Assembly (NCBI RefSeq): GCF_017592825.1
Contig: NZ_JAGFMD010000010.1
Coordinates: forward strand, 1 to 64,000
Reading direction: 5' to 3'
Source: Roseivirga sp. E12
GTDB lineage: Bacteria; Bacteroidota; Bacteroidia; Cytophagales; Cyclobacteriaceae
DNA: 64,000 bases
Shown: positions 12,001 through 17,460 of the stretch, in pieces
Numbering within the stretch: the first letter of the stretch is position 1
Layout: each line of letters starts with the position of its first letter
Notes under the pieces: model-generated
The model's database searches: none
What the model saw: only the letters and a program-made list of their open reading frames with translations
What the model was told of the DNA's origin: nothing
Made by a program: the position numbers and the translations under genes

Positions 12001-13052
12001 GCCTGTCGATCAAGGTTAACTCTTCTTATTACGTGACTAGCCTTATCAGCCACAAGAAAATGACCTTCAGAGGTTTTCACAATTCCTCTTGGAAAGTTAA
12101 AACGTGATGACAACGGAGAGCCATTATCAACTCCCTGCACAGCATTACCTGTAATCGTAGTCACAAAACCATCTTGGGAAATATGTCGAATCGAATGCCT
12201 ATCAACAACGTAGATTACATCTCCTTCATCCAGTAATAAGCCATTCATAAAACCAAAGCCTGCCACATCCTTGTTCCCATCTGTGTGGGTTGTTGCTGTT
12301 GCACTGCCAACAATAGTTGATAAGGTACCTGTAGTAAGGTTCAATCGTCTAACAGCATGATAGGTGACAATTATCAAGTCCCCTTTGGAGTCGAAGGCAA
12401 AGTCAGTTGGCACATCCAGAGTAGCTGTTAAAACATTCCCATCTAAATAACCACTCGTTCCTGTCCCAGCCACTGTGGACACATTTCCATTAGAATCAAT
12501 TCTTCTGACTCTATAATTCAGAGCATCAGCCACATAAATATTGTTGCTATTATCTACCAAAACCTCTACGGGTTTATTGAATAAAGCACTTGATGAGCTA
12601 CCGTCTTGAAACCCCGCGACATTACCAGCTATGGTCGTAACAACACCAGCAGGAGTAACCTTTCGAACAGCATGATTATCCTTGTCTGCTACGATGATAT
12701 TCCCGTTACCATCGAGGGCAATTCCTCTTATCTGATTAAAACGAGCCGATGCACCAGTGCCATCGATGAAACCAACATCTCCAGAGCTACCGACAAAATC
12801 CGATACTATTCCGTTAATATCAATGGTCTTAATAGATGACCCGTTTTCTTCAGCCAGATAAATTACTCCTGCCGAGGTGATTGCCATATCTATCGGCTCA
12901 TTAAATTGGGCACTCAGTTTTTGTCCATTCACATCCCCTCTAGTGGAAGTAGTACCAGCAAATTTCTCAACAGATAAGACCTTAGGGATGCTGTTCTGAG
13001 CTATTAATGAAGTGCTGATAAATGAGAAAAAGAGTAATTGAAATAATTTCAT
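1..13052 (-). CDS. Giant secreted NHL-repeat / cadherin-like / split Ig-like protein (C-terminus beyond the window)
   Basis: The frame is open from the ATG at 13052 to base 3 (4350 codons) and still running at the edge. It starts with a signal peptide (MKLFQLLFFSFISTSLIAQ); an in-frame ATG 15 nt upstream is possible. Reading N to C: NHL x6 (about 12990-12020), cadherin-like (12010-11735), half CADG/He_PIG domain, NHL x12 (11565-9680), second half, cadherin-like (9550-9250), then NHL x6 blocks at 9090-8115, 7540-6545, 5980-5010 and 4425-3425, and NHL x12 at 2560-665, each between two CADG halves. Spacers are cadherin-like except at 4890-4560, where a SwmB-like Ig module (GFRVKFNEKV) is used; two cadherin-like modules lie at 3310-2720 and two at 560-1. 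NHL units are about 54 residues with the pattern VTTxAGxG, DGxGxxAxF, GNLYVADxxNxRIRKI. Such proteins are secreted or surface-bound in Bacteroidota; a C-terminal sorting domain would be outside this window. Ligand unknown. Confidence 0.9.
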   Translation of the reverse strand, partial: MKLFQLLFFSFISTSLIAQNSIPKVLSVEKFAGTTSTRGDVNGQKLSAQFNEPIDMAITSAGVIYLAEENGSSIKTIDINGIVSDFVGSSGDVGFIDGTGASARFNQIRGIALDGNGNIIVADKDNHAVRKVTPAGVVTTIAGNVAGFQDGSSSSALFNKPVEVLVDNSNNIYVADALNYRVRRIDSNGNVSTVAGTGTSGYLDGNVLTATLDVPTDFAFDSKGDLIIVTYHAVRRLNLTTGTLSTIVGSATATTHTDGNKDVAGFGFMNGLLLDEGDVIYVVDRHSIRHISQDGFVTTITGNAVQGVDNGSPLSSRFNFPRGIVKTSEGHFLVADKASHVIRRVNLDRQAPVFTSSVVTSFLENGTGTVYTASATDASTITYSLGTSNDEGQFNIDGNSGVVTFKVAPDFEAPADANADNVYVLGIKATDGANTSSITIQIQVANVQEFNPIFSTTSVTGINEGTDYKYEAKATDADNTGLFINVTTKPGWIDIEPDLEVTTLAGKLPSNFKNGSANDAVFNQPQGLTFDNAGNLYVADALHNQIRKVSPDGTVSTFAGTGLASFKDGPVLMAGFNNPTDVVFDSNGNLYVVDRNNHAIRKIDTNGNVTTVAGNGRSGLLDGKGVNGQFDLPNDFAFDSSENLFVTTSTRIKKVDQAGNVTTFFGGGNGDVIKNGSIDRLRNPLGMAIDKDDNLYFGESNGLITKVTSQGVGVTFAGTGTPGFQDGVGTNAQIGSVSALMFTSSGDLYFSDANNFRVRKVTPDGTVSTVAGNGSNTGTDGPIGTASIEGARGLAIRSNGDIYFTDGSRKVRRVTTGGTVEFVAGKAIVSGSQGNDGLGTNATFSFPNRSAVDSNGNLYVTDQSTGIRKITPEGLVTTFSKGFTGSVFDIFIDDTDQIFYTDVLSNVIRKLNSDGTSTLVFGKEGRGFADGNSIDALFSNPYGLVIDSNGNFFVADQLNHRIRKITPSGIVSTFAGSTSGHQDGNGSQALFTGPSGLTIDKDDNLYVADRGNSRIRKITPVGIVTTIAGSGTSSQNLDGLGTSASFVLIDDIDIDKSGNLWVAGGNVIRIISPSGRVTTVAGTGQAAFRNGKGSEAEFFSLQGIEVADGVVYVTDRGNSSIRKISHSGITLNGNTGGQAGDHNIVIEATDQQGAMTKQEFTLSVFANGDFAPVFTSGLSQNFLTLTTGTAYQAIATDTKAITYQLGTNNDEALFDIDASNGNLNFKIPPNFSSPQDSNNDNKYLVEVIANNGTRSTSQIVTISVIAQIVNAEPVITSNPVTSITDNTSYRYEIKVNDPENDVTTVSSSTLPSWMSLEQQPLGTVTTFAGSGVSGTSDGTGLAAQFNLPLGLTIDQSDNIYVAELTSKTIRKISPTGEVTTFVGSASNFTEKDGTGSDAGFSGPIGMASDALGNLYVSDNTTSSIRKITPSGVVTTIAGTGVRGYMDGTGAAAQFSEPKDLAVDSKGNIFIADHGNDRIRKITPTGLVTTFAGSGERKLIDGVGTSAAFNRPFGITIDGSDNLYVADNNNHSIRKITPTGIVTTIAGNGVEGYVDDTGAAARFDNPAHLSSDAVGNLYVADFGNKRIRKVTVDGKVTTLAGSGVDAKTDGTGSEAAFNGLFGIVLDSKGDLFISESSSRVIRKMVISGTLPVLIGNTKGQAGSHEVTIEATDTNNGKAIQSFTVNISNTGPVFMPLPNIFPLVEENSAGTVFTAKAQDSDNIKYVLGSNFDESFFTIDQSTGVLTFKNAPDFENPLDSDKNNSYLAQIYAFDDRSNSANILVRALMSNVDDQDPSFTSVPVTSVNDNANYEYVIKVEDQDGERLQVSAESLPGWLTLDSQPDGVTTTIAGSGEKKLLDGNGLSAAFSSPRDVAMDSEGNIFIVDSQNNAIRKMAVDGAITTFAGNGQQGSADGTGASATFNGPRAIVIDKDDNLYISDSGNNRIRKITKSGQVSTFAGSNGGFQDGQGTSAMFNSPRGLAIDANGVIYVADGFNSRIRTISPSGEVATLAGQGGFVYQDGTGTAAGFSFPQDVAVDNQGNVFVADWGNFSIRKITPSGVVTTIAGLPDNLGSQNHPSEDGIVTAASLNGPQGIVVDKEGNIYVTESRRGNVRRVTPGGIVTTVAGNDIGGYADGTGPNALFNSPDGILIDKEGNLLIADAGNNRIRKVTLGQAKLTGSAVGQSGDHSVALKVNDAEGAAVMQTFTITVNDLTKPVFTSGLSVSVKESTTLPVYTAKATDANALIYGLGNLKDESNFNINGVDGSIRFNTQQDFENPVDANSDNVYILDVTASDGTNTATQEISITVTNVDEGSLSFISEPTTTVSRDENYRYLIETTSPNGNLSSISGTNLPPWLSLKSLAEVTSSNGGGTAITQDTNGDFYILEDHQVKKIDQAGTITVIAGSGNFDFADGVGTSASFAEPSAIAIGPDGNIYVADTRNSRIRKVTKAGVVTTFAGVGPVGFDIKDGGANVASFVWPHGLAFDSQGNLFVSDSRAQNIRKIDPIGNVTTFAGKGIERFINRGNGPVLFDLDGGFADGIGLNAKFDAPMHIAIDKDDNLYLADSRNHKIRKINPNAEVTTIAGSTQGDLDGMALEAQFDLPNGVAVNSDGVVFVAQLGGNGRIKSISTTGTVVTVAGGNEVGDLDGIGTDATFSSPADIQLTMAGDLIVPDKLNAKLRRFRLVEVLTGNPFNQVGTYNISLSASNLEGQSASQDFTLEVKDTNSPSLSEIVRINPADQLIKAKRVGFRVKFNEKVKNVSAEDFGLTGLGGTISSVVKDVFEDSVYYVNVDVPNGSGKLELNLLPGNDIVDLENNQVSSLNPIGTREYYFIRPNNAPSISSSPLLFVNDNENYNYPLSFNDPDFDRLLLSNSSLPSWLKLTTNYTVSTLAGSVRGFQDGLGSEAKFRSLSDITTDREGNVFVTELGTKMLKKVTPQGLVTSFVSLTGRETDPSGGVTGTQLDMTAITADNHGNLIVAGEYRSNSERYFRIERISSRGERRVIAGGPGDNFVNGQGSQATFKKISDLAIDNSGNIIVADEGNHLIRKVTQVGVVTTIAGSVQGFQDGTSNEARFSIPRGVTVDSQDNIFVVDYLNNRIRKIDNNGTVITFAGSEFGDQDGQGTSAKLGNLFGIAIDSNDNIYVTQNGSKHNIRKIDSSGKVTTIAGSTSGFQDGSADSALFNAAIFIVVDNADNIIVADLNNFRLRKISKEYTLSGSAIVQKGNQIVDLVVSDDFGGQDQQRFAIKINDVTKPVFTSGETISFTEKSATVAYTALATDTNTITYSLGSANDEGLFSINAINGDVTFKVPPVFDTPSDANADNIYVLEVIANDGSNVEPKMVTINVRPLDDIAPVFTSVATSDFLENSTSTAYQAMATDVNAITYSLGTSNDEAHLNIDAASGEITFKSSPNFEDPKDANTDNSYILEIIATDGRNTTKQLVTIKVNNVSDVKPVFTSNPVTNAKESEEYRYFVEVSDLEGERVTLSTSNLPDWLSLKSSILGEVTTVAGNLTSTIKDGTGLEASLNTPGGGAFDSKGNFYVADQENDRIVKITSDGLVTTFAGTGIGGFKDGPKEEAMFNAPIGVVVDSKDNLFVADAATLRVRKIDQAGNVTTFAGSGESGSINGIGVNASFRNQRAIAIDAQDNIYVADQFTIRKITPVGEVSLFVGDPNDFGTANGSHEVATFGRIGGLTFDKEGNLYASDVTSHRIRKITPGRVVSDLAGSVEGFTDGVGQAASFRFPYGLAYGADDHIYVTDAGNAVVRKISLDGTVSGHITTGGLFEVPRNLAFDQSGNLFVIDYTTGIIYKAANENSVQPFAGGTRQGFDDGLGSAASFERPFDVATDKVGNIYVSDSRNHAVRKVDVNGVVSTLAGTGQIGNNDGSGSQATFNDPLGIAVDKDGNVYVADSRNKSVRKISPIGVVSTIAGATEGGGSSPFKSVVDVAVSSDGTVYVADEAGHQVFKVDLSGEVTVFAGDGVFRSRDGQGQSASISLPRSMAIDKDGNLYIIEGLTSWLRKIDSEGNVTTALGNNENPVIDIKGAPFELVSPSGLAISDEGVFFMADQTKQHIVKVDGRVAEILAGSGIRGASDEIGTNASFSIPRGVALDPYGNVIVADLLNHRIRRVSSGKNILSGNPLGQSGDHLVTVLATDEGGNTSEQSFSITIIDDIKPVLTSGTIVDFVENGTGTAYTAVAIDANAITYSLGTGNDEGLFDIDGSTGAVTFKAVPDFESPADANTDNAYVLEVKASDGVNTVSLTVTITVTDVDDTDPVFTSATTASFVENGTGTAYTAVATDANAITYSLGTSNDESLFDIDGSTGAVTFKSSPDFESPADGNTDNAYVLEVKASDGI

Positions 13053-13290
13053 AATATCTTGAAACATACATCCTATTTTGGATTTTAAAATAAGCTGGAA
13101 TGCATCAAACAGCAAACTCTTCGTTTTAACAATTTTGATTTTTATTTAATCTATTTTAAGAAGTGATGAATGGTAAATTGAAAAATCATAGAATTAAAAT
13201 CTCCACAAATCCAAGCCTGGCTAAGCATTTTTCTTCATTAGAATTAAACTTTCATCTTCATTGAACAAATCTCTTTCAACTCTTGTTAAT

Positions 13291-13346
13291 GTGATTGTGA
13301 AGCAAAGCGAGTAGTAAGCAAACTTCTTACTCATTTAAACAATCAC
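13291..13346 (+). promoter_or_regulatory. Nested inverted repeat in the leader of the PTPS/folE operon
   Basis: An outer stem GTGATTG (13291-13297) pairs with CAATCAC (13340-13346), and an inner stem AGTAAG (13313-13318) pairs with CTTACT (13326-13331) around a 7-base loop. The structure ends two bases before the ATG at 13349. It does not resemble the known preQ1-I or tetrahydrofolate riboswitch consensus as I remember them. It could be an RNA element controlling translation, or chance. The rest of the 296-base gap (13053-13290) is AT-rich and shows no convincing gene. Confidence 0.35.
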
Positions 13347-13348
13347 GA

Positions 13349-13756
13349 ATGAAAGTAGCGGTTTTTAGAAAGGAGCATTTTAATGCTGCCCACAGATTGC
13401 ATAATCCGAATTGGTCTGAAGAAAAGAACGAATCCATCTTCGGGAAGTGTAACAACAAATACTATCATGGTCACAATTATGAACTGATAGTAAAAGTAAG
13501 TGGAGAACCTGATCCTGACACCGGATATGTCTATGACATGAAGGTTTTAAGTGATCTAATCAAAAAGCATGTCTCCAGTAAGTTCGATCACAAGAATTTA
13601 AACCTTGATGTTCCTGAATTCAAGGAACTCAACCCTACCGCTGAGAACATTGTCATCGTGATTTATAACATTCTAAGAGATAAAATCGAGTCTAACCTAG
13701 ATTTGAAAGTGACACTTTATGAAACAGAACGAAACTATGTTGAATACCCAGCTTAA
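13349..13756 (+). CDS. 6-pyruvoyl-tetrahydropterin synthase / 6-carboxytetrahydropterin synthase family protein
   Basis: This 135-residue protein has the T-fold family layout. Zinc ligands are H15 (NAAHRL), H40 and H42 (YYHGHNY); the catalytic Cys is C34 and the acidic substrate anchor lies in YETERN near the C-terminus. The family acts on 7,8-dihydroneopterin triphosphate, the product of FolE, which is encoded by the next gene overlapping by 38 nt. The spacing here is C-x5-HGH. As I recall, that spacing belongs to true PTPS (tetrahydrobiopterin-type) enzymes, while bacterial QueD has C-x3-HGH. The product could therefore be a pterin rather than the queuosine precursor, although the presence of tgt in the window keeps the QueD role open. 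Family call is firm, exact reaction is not. Confidence 0.85.
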   Translation: MKVAVFRKEHFNAAHRLHNPNWSEEKNESIFGKCNNKYYHGHNYELIVKVSGEPDPDTGYVYDMKVLSDLIKKHVSSKFDHKNLNLDVPEFKELNPTAENIVIVIYNILRDKIESNLDLKVTLYETERNYVEYPA

Positions 13757-14414
13757 CGGTTTGACAGTAGAAGAAATTGGTGATGAGCACATAGGTACCA
13801 GCTATGACACTCCCCTGAAGGAAGGCGCATTCGACATGGATGACGAGCTCAAAATGAATTTGATCGAAGATAAGTTCAGAGACATTATGGAAATAATGGG
13901 CCTAGACTTAACAGATGATAGCTTAAGCGGAACCCCCAAGAGAGTGGCTAAAATGTATATTCAGGAAATTTTCAGCGGACTGAATCCTGCTAATAAACCC
14001 AAGGTGGCACTCTTCGAAAACAAGTATCAGTACAACGAGATGCTTGTTGAAAAGGACATTACCTTCTACTCTAATTGTGAGCACCACTTTGTACCAATCA
14101 TTGGTAAAGCTCATGTAGCGTACATTTCTAGTGGAAAGGTAATCGGCTTATCGAAGATCAACCGTATCGTCAACTATTATGCAAAAAGACCTCAGGTTCA
14201 AGAACGACTTACCGTTCAAATTGCGAATGAGCTAAAGAGCATTTTAGAAACTGACGATGTAGCAGTAATCATTGATGCAGAACACTTATGCGTATCCTCT
14301 CGTGGGGTGCAAGATGTCAATAGCAGTACAGTCACAGCACAATTCGAGGGTAAGTTTAAAGAGGAAGGCACCAAAAACGAGTTATTGACCTACATCAGTA
14401 ACAAATTAAAGTAA
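13719..14414 (+). CDS. folE: GTP cyclohydrolase I
   Basis: FolE opens GTP to 7,8-dihydroneopterin triphosphate and formate, the first step to folate, pterins and queuosine. The 231-residue protein shows the zinc and active-site motifs: SNCEHHFVPI with C120, H122 and H123, and EHLCVSSRGV with C191, plus GLSKINRIV and QERLT. The first 40 or so residues are a non-conserved extension, usual for the family. The start lies inside the upstream gene (38 nt overlap), and a second in-frame ATG at 13737 would still overlap it, so translational coupling is likely. The substrate-product relation with the upstream PTPS-family gene makes this a two-gene pterin operon. A hairpin with a T-run follows the stop. 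Confidence 0.95.
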   Translation: MKQNETMLNTQLNGLTVEEIGDEHIGTSYDTPLKEGAFDMDDELKMNLIEDKFRDIMEIMGLDLTDDSLSGTPKRVAKMYIQEIFSGLNPANKPKVALFENKYQYNEMLVEKDITFYSNCEHHFVPIIGKAHVAYISSGKVIGLSKINRIVNYYAKRPQVQERLTVQIANELKSILETDDVAVIIDAEHLCVSSRGVQDVNSSTVTAQFEGKFKEEGTKNELLTYISNKLK

Positions 14415-14429
14415 AGCCACTCCTAACCA

Positions 14430-14474
14430 TCAAGTGAATCACTTTTAACAACTTAGTTTGATTCACTTGATTTT
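14430..14474 (+). terminator. Probable Rho-independent terminator of the PTPS-folE operon
   Basis: Perfect 12-bp arms TCAAGTGAATCA (14430-14441) and TGATTCACTTGA (14459-14470) with a 17-base loop are followed by TTTT. The AT-rich stem and long loop make it weaker than the other terminators in the window. Confidence 0.55.
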
Positions 14475-14506
14475 GAATTCTTAATCATGGATTCACATTA
14501 AAAGCT

Positions 14507-14514
14507 TACCTTTG
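14507..14514 (+). promoter_or_regulatory. Bacteroidota-type -7 box (TACCTTTG) upstream of typA
   Basis: TACCTTTG fits the TAnnTTTG consensus of the Bacteroidota primary sigma factor. It ends 22 bases before the ATG at 14537, giving a short leader. No clear -33 TTG is found at the usual spacing. Confidence 0.5.
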
Positions 14515-14536
14515 CGGCTTCAATTAGAAAGCATCC

Positions 14537-16342
14537 ATGCAAAGCATTAGAAATATCGCCATTATAGCACACGTTGATCATGGCAAAACCACTCTGGTAG
14601 ACAAGATTATACACGCCTCAAAACTCTTTAGGGAGAACCAAGAGTCGGGCGACCTCATTCTAGATAATAATGATTTAGAAAGAGAAAGAGGGATTACTAT
14701 TCTTTCCAAGAATGTTTCCGTCACTTACAATGGTGTTAAGATTAACATTATTGACACTCCTGGTCACGCAGACTTTGGTGGCGAAGTAGAACGTGTTTTA
14801 AAAATGGCGGATGGTGTCCTATTATTAGTAGATGCTTTCGAGGGTGCTATGCCACAAACTCGTTTTGTACTCAGCAAAGCTTTAGCCCTTGGTCTTACAC
14901 CTATTGTAGTGGTTAACAAGGTGGACAAAGAGAACTGCCGACCTGATGAAGTTCATGAGCAAGTATTCGACCTCATGTTCAACTTGGATGCAACGGAAGA
15001 ACAGCTTGATTTTGAAACCATGTATGGTTCCTCAAAAATGGGTTGGATGAGTGATGACTGGCAAAAGCAAACTGACTCGATAACTCCCCTATTGGACAAG
15101 ATCATTGATGTGATCCCTGAAGCGCCATCTCCTGAAGGAACACCTCAGTTTCAGGTGACATCACTAGACTATTCTTCCTTTGTAGGTCGAATCGCTATTG
15201 GTAGAGTTTATCAAGGAACAATAGAAGAAGGTAAATCAATGGGCTTGACAAAAGCCGATGGTTCCATTCAACGCGTTAGAATAAAAGAACTTCAAGTATT
15301 TGAAGGCTTAGGCAGACAAAAAGTAAGCTCAGTAAAAGCGGGTGATTTGTGTGCTATTGTAGGCCTTGAGAACTTCGAAATTGGTGATACGCTCACAGAT
15401 TTTGAAAGTCCAGCTCCACTTGAACGTATCTCCATCGATGAGCCTACTATGAATATGTTATTTACTATCAATAACTCACCAGGTTTTGGTAGTGAAGGTA
15501 AATTCGTGACCTCTCGTCACCTGAGAGATCGTTTAATAAAGGAAACTGAGAAGAACCTAGCACTTCGTGTTGACCCAACTGATTCTGAAGACAAGTTCTT
15601 GGTTTATGGTCGTGGGATTCTTCACTTGTCAGTTTTGATTGAAACGATGAGACGTGAAGGCTACGAATTGATGGTAGGACAACCTCAAGTAATCTTTAAA
15701 GAAATTGATGGCCAGCGTTGCGAGCCTATTGAAACACTTGTTGTTGATGTACCAGATGCGGTTTCAGGCAAAGTAATTGAACTTGCTACTCAGCGTAAGG
15801 GCGAGTTGAAGATCATGGAGCCAAAGGGCGATCAGCAGCACTTAGAGTTTGATATCCCATCGAGAGGGTTGATCGGCTTAAGAAATAATGTCTTGACTGC
15901 CACAGGCGGTGAGGCTGTGATGAATCATAGGTTCAAAGAATACCAACCATTTAAAGGTGAGATTAAAGGTCGTATCAATGGATCATTGATCTCAATGGAA
16001 AATGGACCTGGAACACCTTATTCAATTGACAAGCTTCAAGACAGAGGTTATTTCTTTGTTGCACCAGGAGAAAACCTATATACAGGTCAGGTAATTGGCG
16101 AGCACAATCGTGAAAACGATATTGTTGTAAACATTCAGAAAGGGAAGCAACTGACCAACATGCGAGCTTCTGGTTCGGATAGTAATTCTAAGATTGCACC
16201 TCCAAGAAGATTCTCATTAGAAGAATCCATGGAATACATCCAAAAAGATGAATATCTTGAAATCACTCCTGCGAGCATTCGCATGAGAAAAATTCACCTT
16301 GATGAGCATACAAGGATGAAGATGGCCAAGACCTTGGCTTAA
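14537..16342 (+). CDS. typA: Translational GTPase TypA/BipA
   Basis: TypA is a ribosome-binding GTPase of the EF-G family involved in ribosome assembly and stress adaptation. The 601-residue protein has the full family length. G1 is [10 protein letters not shown] (residues 11-20), G3 is DTPGHADF, G4 is NKVDKE, and the switch region contains RERGITI. Domain II (about 205-300), the EF-G domain III/V-like parts (about 305-480), and the TypA-specific C-terminal domain with [13 protein letters not shown] and [12 protein letters not shown] are all present. It stands alone with its own -7 box upstream and a strong terminator directly after the stop. Confidence 0.98.
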   Translation: MQSIRNIAIIAHVDHGKTTLVDKIIHASKLFRENQESGDLILDNNDLERERGITILSKNVSVTYNGVKINIIDTPGHADFGGEVERVLKMADGVLLLVDAFEGAMPQTRFVLSKALALGLTPIVVVNKVDKENCRPDEVHEQVFDLMFNLDATEEQLDFETMYGSSKMGWMSDDWQKQTDSITPLLDKIIDVIPEAPSPEGTPQFQVTSLDYSSFVGRIAIGRVYQGTIEEGKSMGLTKADGSIQRVRIKELQVFEGLGRQKVSSVKAGDLCAIVGLENFEIGDTLTDFESPAPLERISIDEPTMNMLFTINNSPGFGSEGKFVTSRHLRDRLIKETEKNLALRVDPTDSEDKFLVYGRGILHLSVLIETMRREGYELMVGQPQVIFKEIDGQRCEPIETLVVDVPDAVSGKVIELATQRKGELKIMEPKGDQQHLEFDIPSRGLIGLRNNVLTATGGEAVMNHRFKEYQPFKGEIKGRINGSLISMENGPGTPYSIDKLQDRGYFFVAPGENLYTGQVIGEHNRENDIVVNIQKGKQLTNMRASGSDSNSKIAPPRRFSLEESMEYIQKDEYLEITPASIRMRKIHLDEHTRMKMAKTLA

Positions 16343-16362
16343 GTCAAATTCAAAAACACATT

Positions 16363-16396
16363 AAAAAGGAGCGAATCTTAATTCGCTCCTTTTTTT
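16363..16396. terminator. Strong bidirectional terminator between typA and the SDR gene
   Basis: Stem GGAGCGAAT (16368-16376) and ATTCGCTCC (16381-16389) with the 4-base loop CTTA, flanked by an A-run on the left and a T-run on the right. It can serve typA on the plus strand and the converging gene that ends at 16457. A second weaker hairpin, GCCCCAA/TTGGGGC, lies at 16437-16456 without a T-run. Confidence 0.9.
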
Positions 16397-16456
16397 ATAA
16401 ATCCGTCTTCTTCAACTGACGCTTAGCTTTCCAATAGCCCCAAAGTAACTTGGGGC

Positions 16457-17326
16457 CTATGACTTTTTTCCTCTACCGGCTTCTAGCATATCCCACATCG
16501 CTTGTGGTACTTTTTCGAGGTGACTGAACTCTCCTGCCCCCATTAGCCATTCTCCGCCATCTATGGTCACTACCTCACCATTTACATAGGAAGAGAAGTC
16601 TGACATCAAATAGGCTGCAAGATTGGCAAGCTCCTGATGTTCACCTACTCTTCCCACGGGTACTAACTTGGCCGGGTCAAATTTATCTATCAAGTCGCCA
16701 GGTAATAAGCGACTCCATGCGCCCTCCGTTGGGAACGGTCCCGGGGCAATGGCATTCAGTCTGATTTTGTATTTAGCCCATTCTACGGCTAAAGAACGTG
16801 TCATTGCCAACACTCCCGCTTTTGCACAGGCAGACGGTACAACATATCCAGATCCCGTCCATGCATATGTGGTTACTATATTTAGAACAGTACCAGCTTG
16901 TTCCGCTGCAATCCACTTTTTACCAAGGGCAAGCGTGAAATTCGTTGAACCCTTTAAAACGATATCAATGATGGTATCAAATGCTCGATTAGAGAGCCTT
17001 TCTGTAGGACTGACGAAGTTTCCAGCCGCGTTATTCAAGAGACAGTGAATCTGTCCAAAGCGCTCTTCAGTCTTTGCTAGAACATTCTCTACCTGCTCAT
17101 AGTCTCTTACATCGCATTGAACAGGCAAAACTTTACCTCCGGTTTCAGCTTCAAGTTCTTGAGCCGCCTTTTCCAAGACTTCCATCTTACGACTAGTAAT
17201 CACAAGGTTGGCACCAAGTTCAAGAAAATACTTACCCATGGCCCTTCCGAGCCCGGTTCCGCCACCCGTAACTATAATCGTTTGTCCCTTTAAGGCATCA
17301 TCTTTTAGCATTCCATCTGTTCTCAT
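16457..17326 (-). CDS. SDR family oxidoreductase, 2,4-dienoyl-CoA reductase-like
   Basis: A 289-residue short-chain dehydrogenase/reductase. The NADP-binding glycine motif TGGGTGLG is at residues 20-27, the NAG-type motif appears as LNNAAGN, the C-terminal APGPFPTEGA motif follows, and the protein ends with the usual VTIDGGEWL strand. The active-site segment reads PSACAKAGVLAMTRSLAVEW: the catalytic Lys is present but the usual Tyr of YxxxK is Ser. This is what I recall of the dienoyl-CoA reductase (DECR) branch, which reduces 2,4-dienoyl-CoA in beta-oxidation of unsaturated fatty acids. An alternative start at residue 6 (Met) is possible. No beta-oxidation neighbour is visible, so the substrate is inferred only from subfamily features. 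Confidence 0.85.
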   Translation of the reverse strand: MRTDGMLKDDALKGQTIIVTGGGTGLGRAMGKYFLELGANLVITSRKMEVLEKAAQELEAETGGKVLPVQCDVRDYEQVENVLAKTEERFGQIHCLLNNAAGNFVSPTERLSNRAFDTIIDIVLKGSTNFTLALGKKWIAAEQAGTVLNIVTTYAWTGSGYVVPSACAKAGVLAMTRSLAVEWAKYKIRLNAIAPGPFPTEGAWSRLLPGDLIDKFDPAKLVPVGRVGEHQELANLAAYLMSDFSSYVNGEVVTIDGGEWLMGAGEFSHLEKVPQAMWDMLEAGRGKKS

Positions 17327-17363
17327 AACAAAGCGTTAAATCAGTGGCTTTAAGTTAGAAAAT

Positions 17364-17382
17364 ATTATGCATGCAGCATAAT
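17364..17382. promoter_or_regulatory. Perfect inverted repeat between divergent SDR and OmpA-like genes
   Basis: ATTATGC (17364-17370) and GCATAAT (17376-17382) are separated by ATGCA. The element lies in the divergent promoter region, 38 bases upstream of the SDR start and 78 bases upstream of the OmpA-like start. It could be an operator or a hairpin; it is followed by TTTTTATA on the plus strand. Confidence 0.3.
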
Positions 17383-17460
17383 TTTTATACTTCCCGATCA
17401 GCACATAACATATGACAATCTCATGCGAATTATTCATATTTGTACAAGTAATTTTATCTC

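Noticed and set aside
1-13052. Short plus-strand open frames (for example 901-1182, 2146-2433, 8083-8400, 10554-10802, 12606-12839) and short minus-strand frames at 1472-1666, 3899-4135 and 6809-7045
   Set aside because: They lie in other frames opposite or across the giant gene and show only its repetitive bias (for example repeated PAKVVT strings on the plus strand); none has family features.
1-13052. Regularly spaced DNA similarity as a possible CRISPR array or satellite
   Set aside because: The roughly 162-base periodicity is degenerate and in frame with NHL protein repeats, without identical short repeats and unique spacers.
13291-13346. preQ1 or tetrahydrofolate riboswitch before the PTPS-folE operon
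   Set aside because: The conserved sequence elements of those classes, as I remember them, are not present; only a nested hairpin is left as an observation.
16437-16456. Hairpin GCCCCAA/TTGGGGC as a second terminator of the SDR gene
   Set aside because: No T-run on either side; the bidirectional hairpin at 16363-16396 is sufficient.
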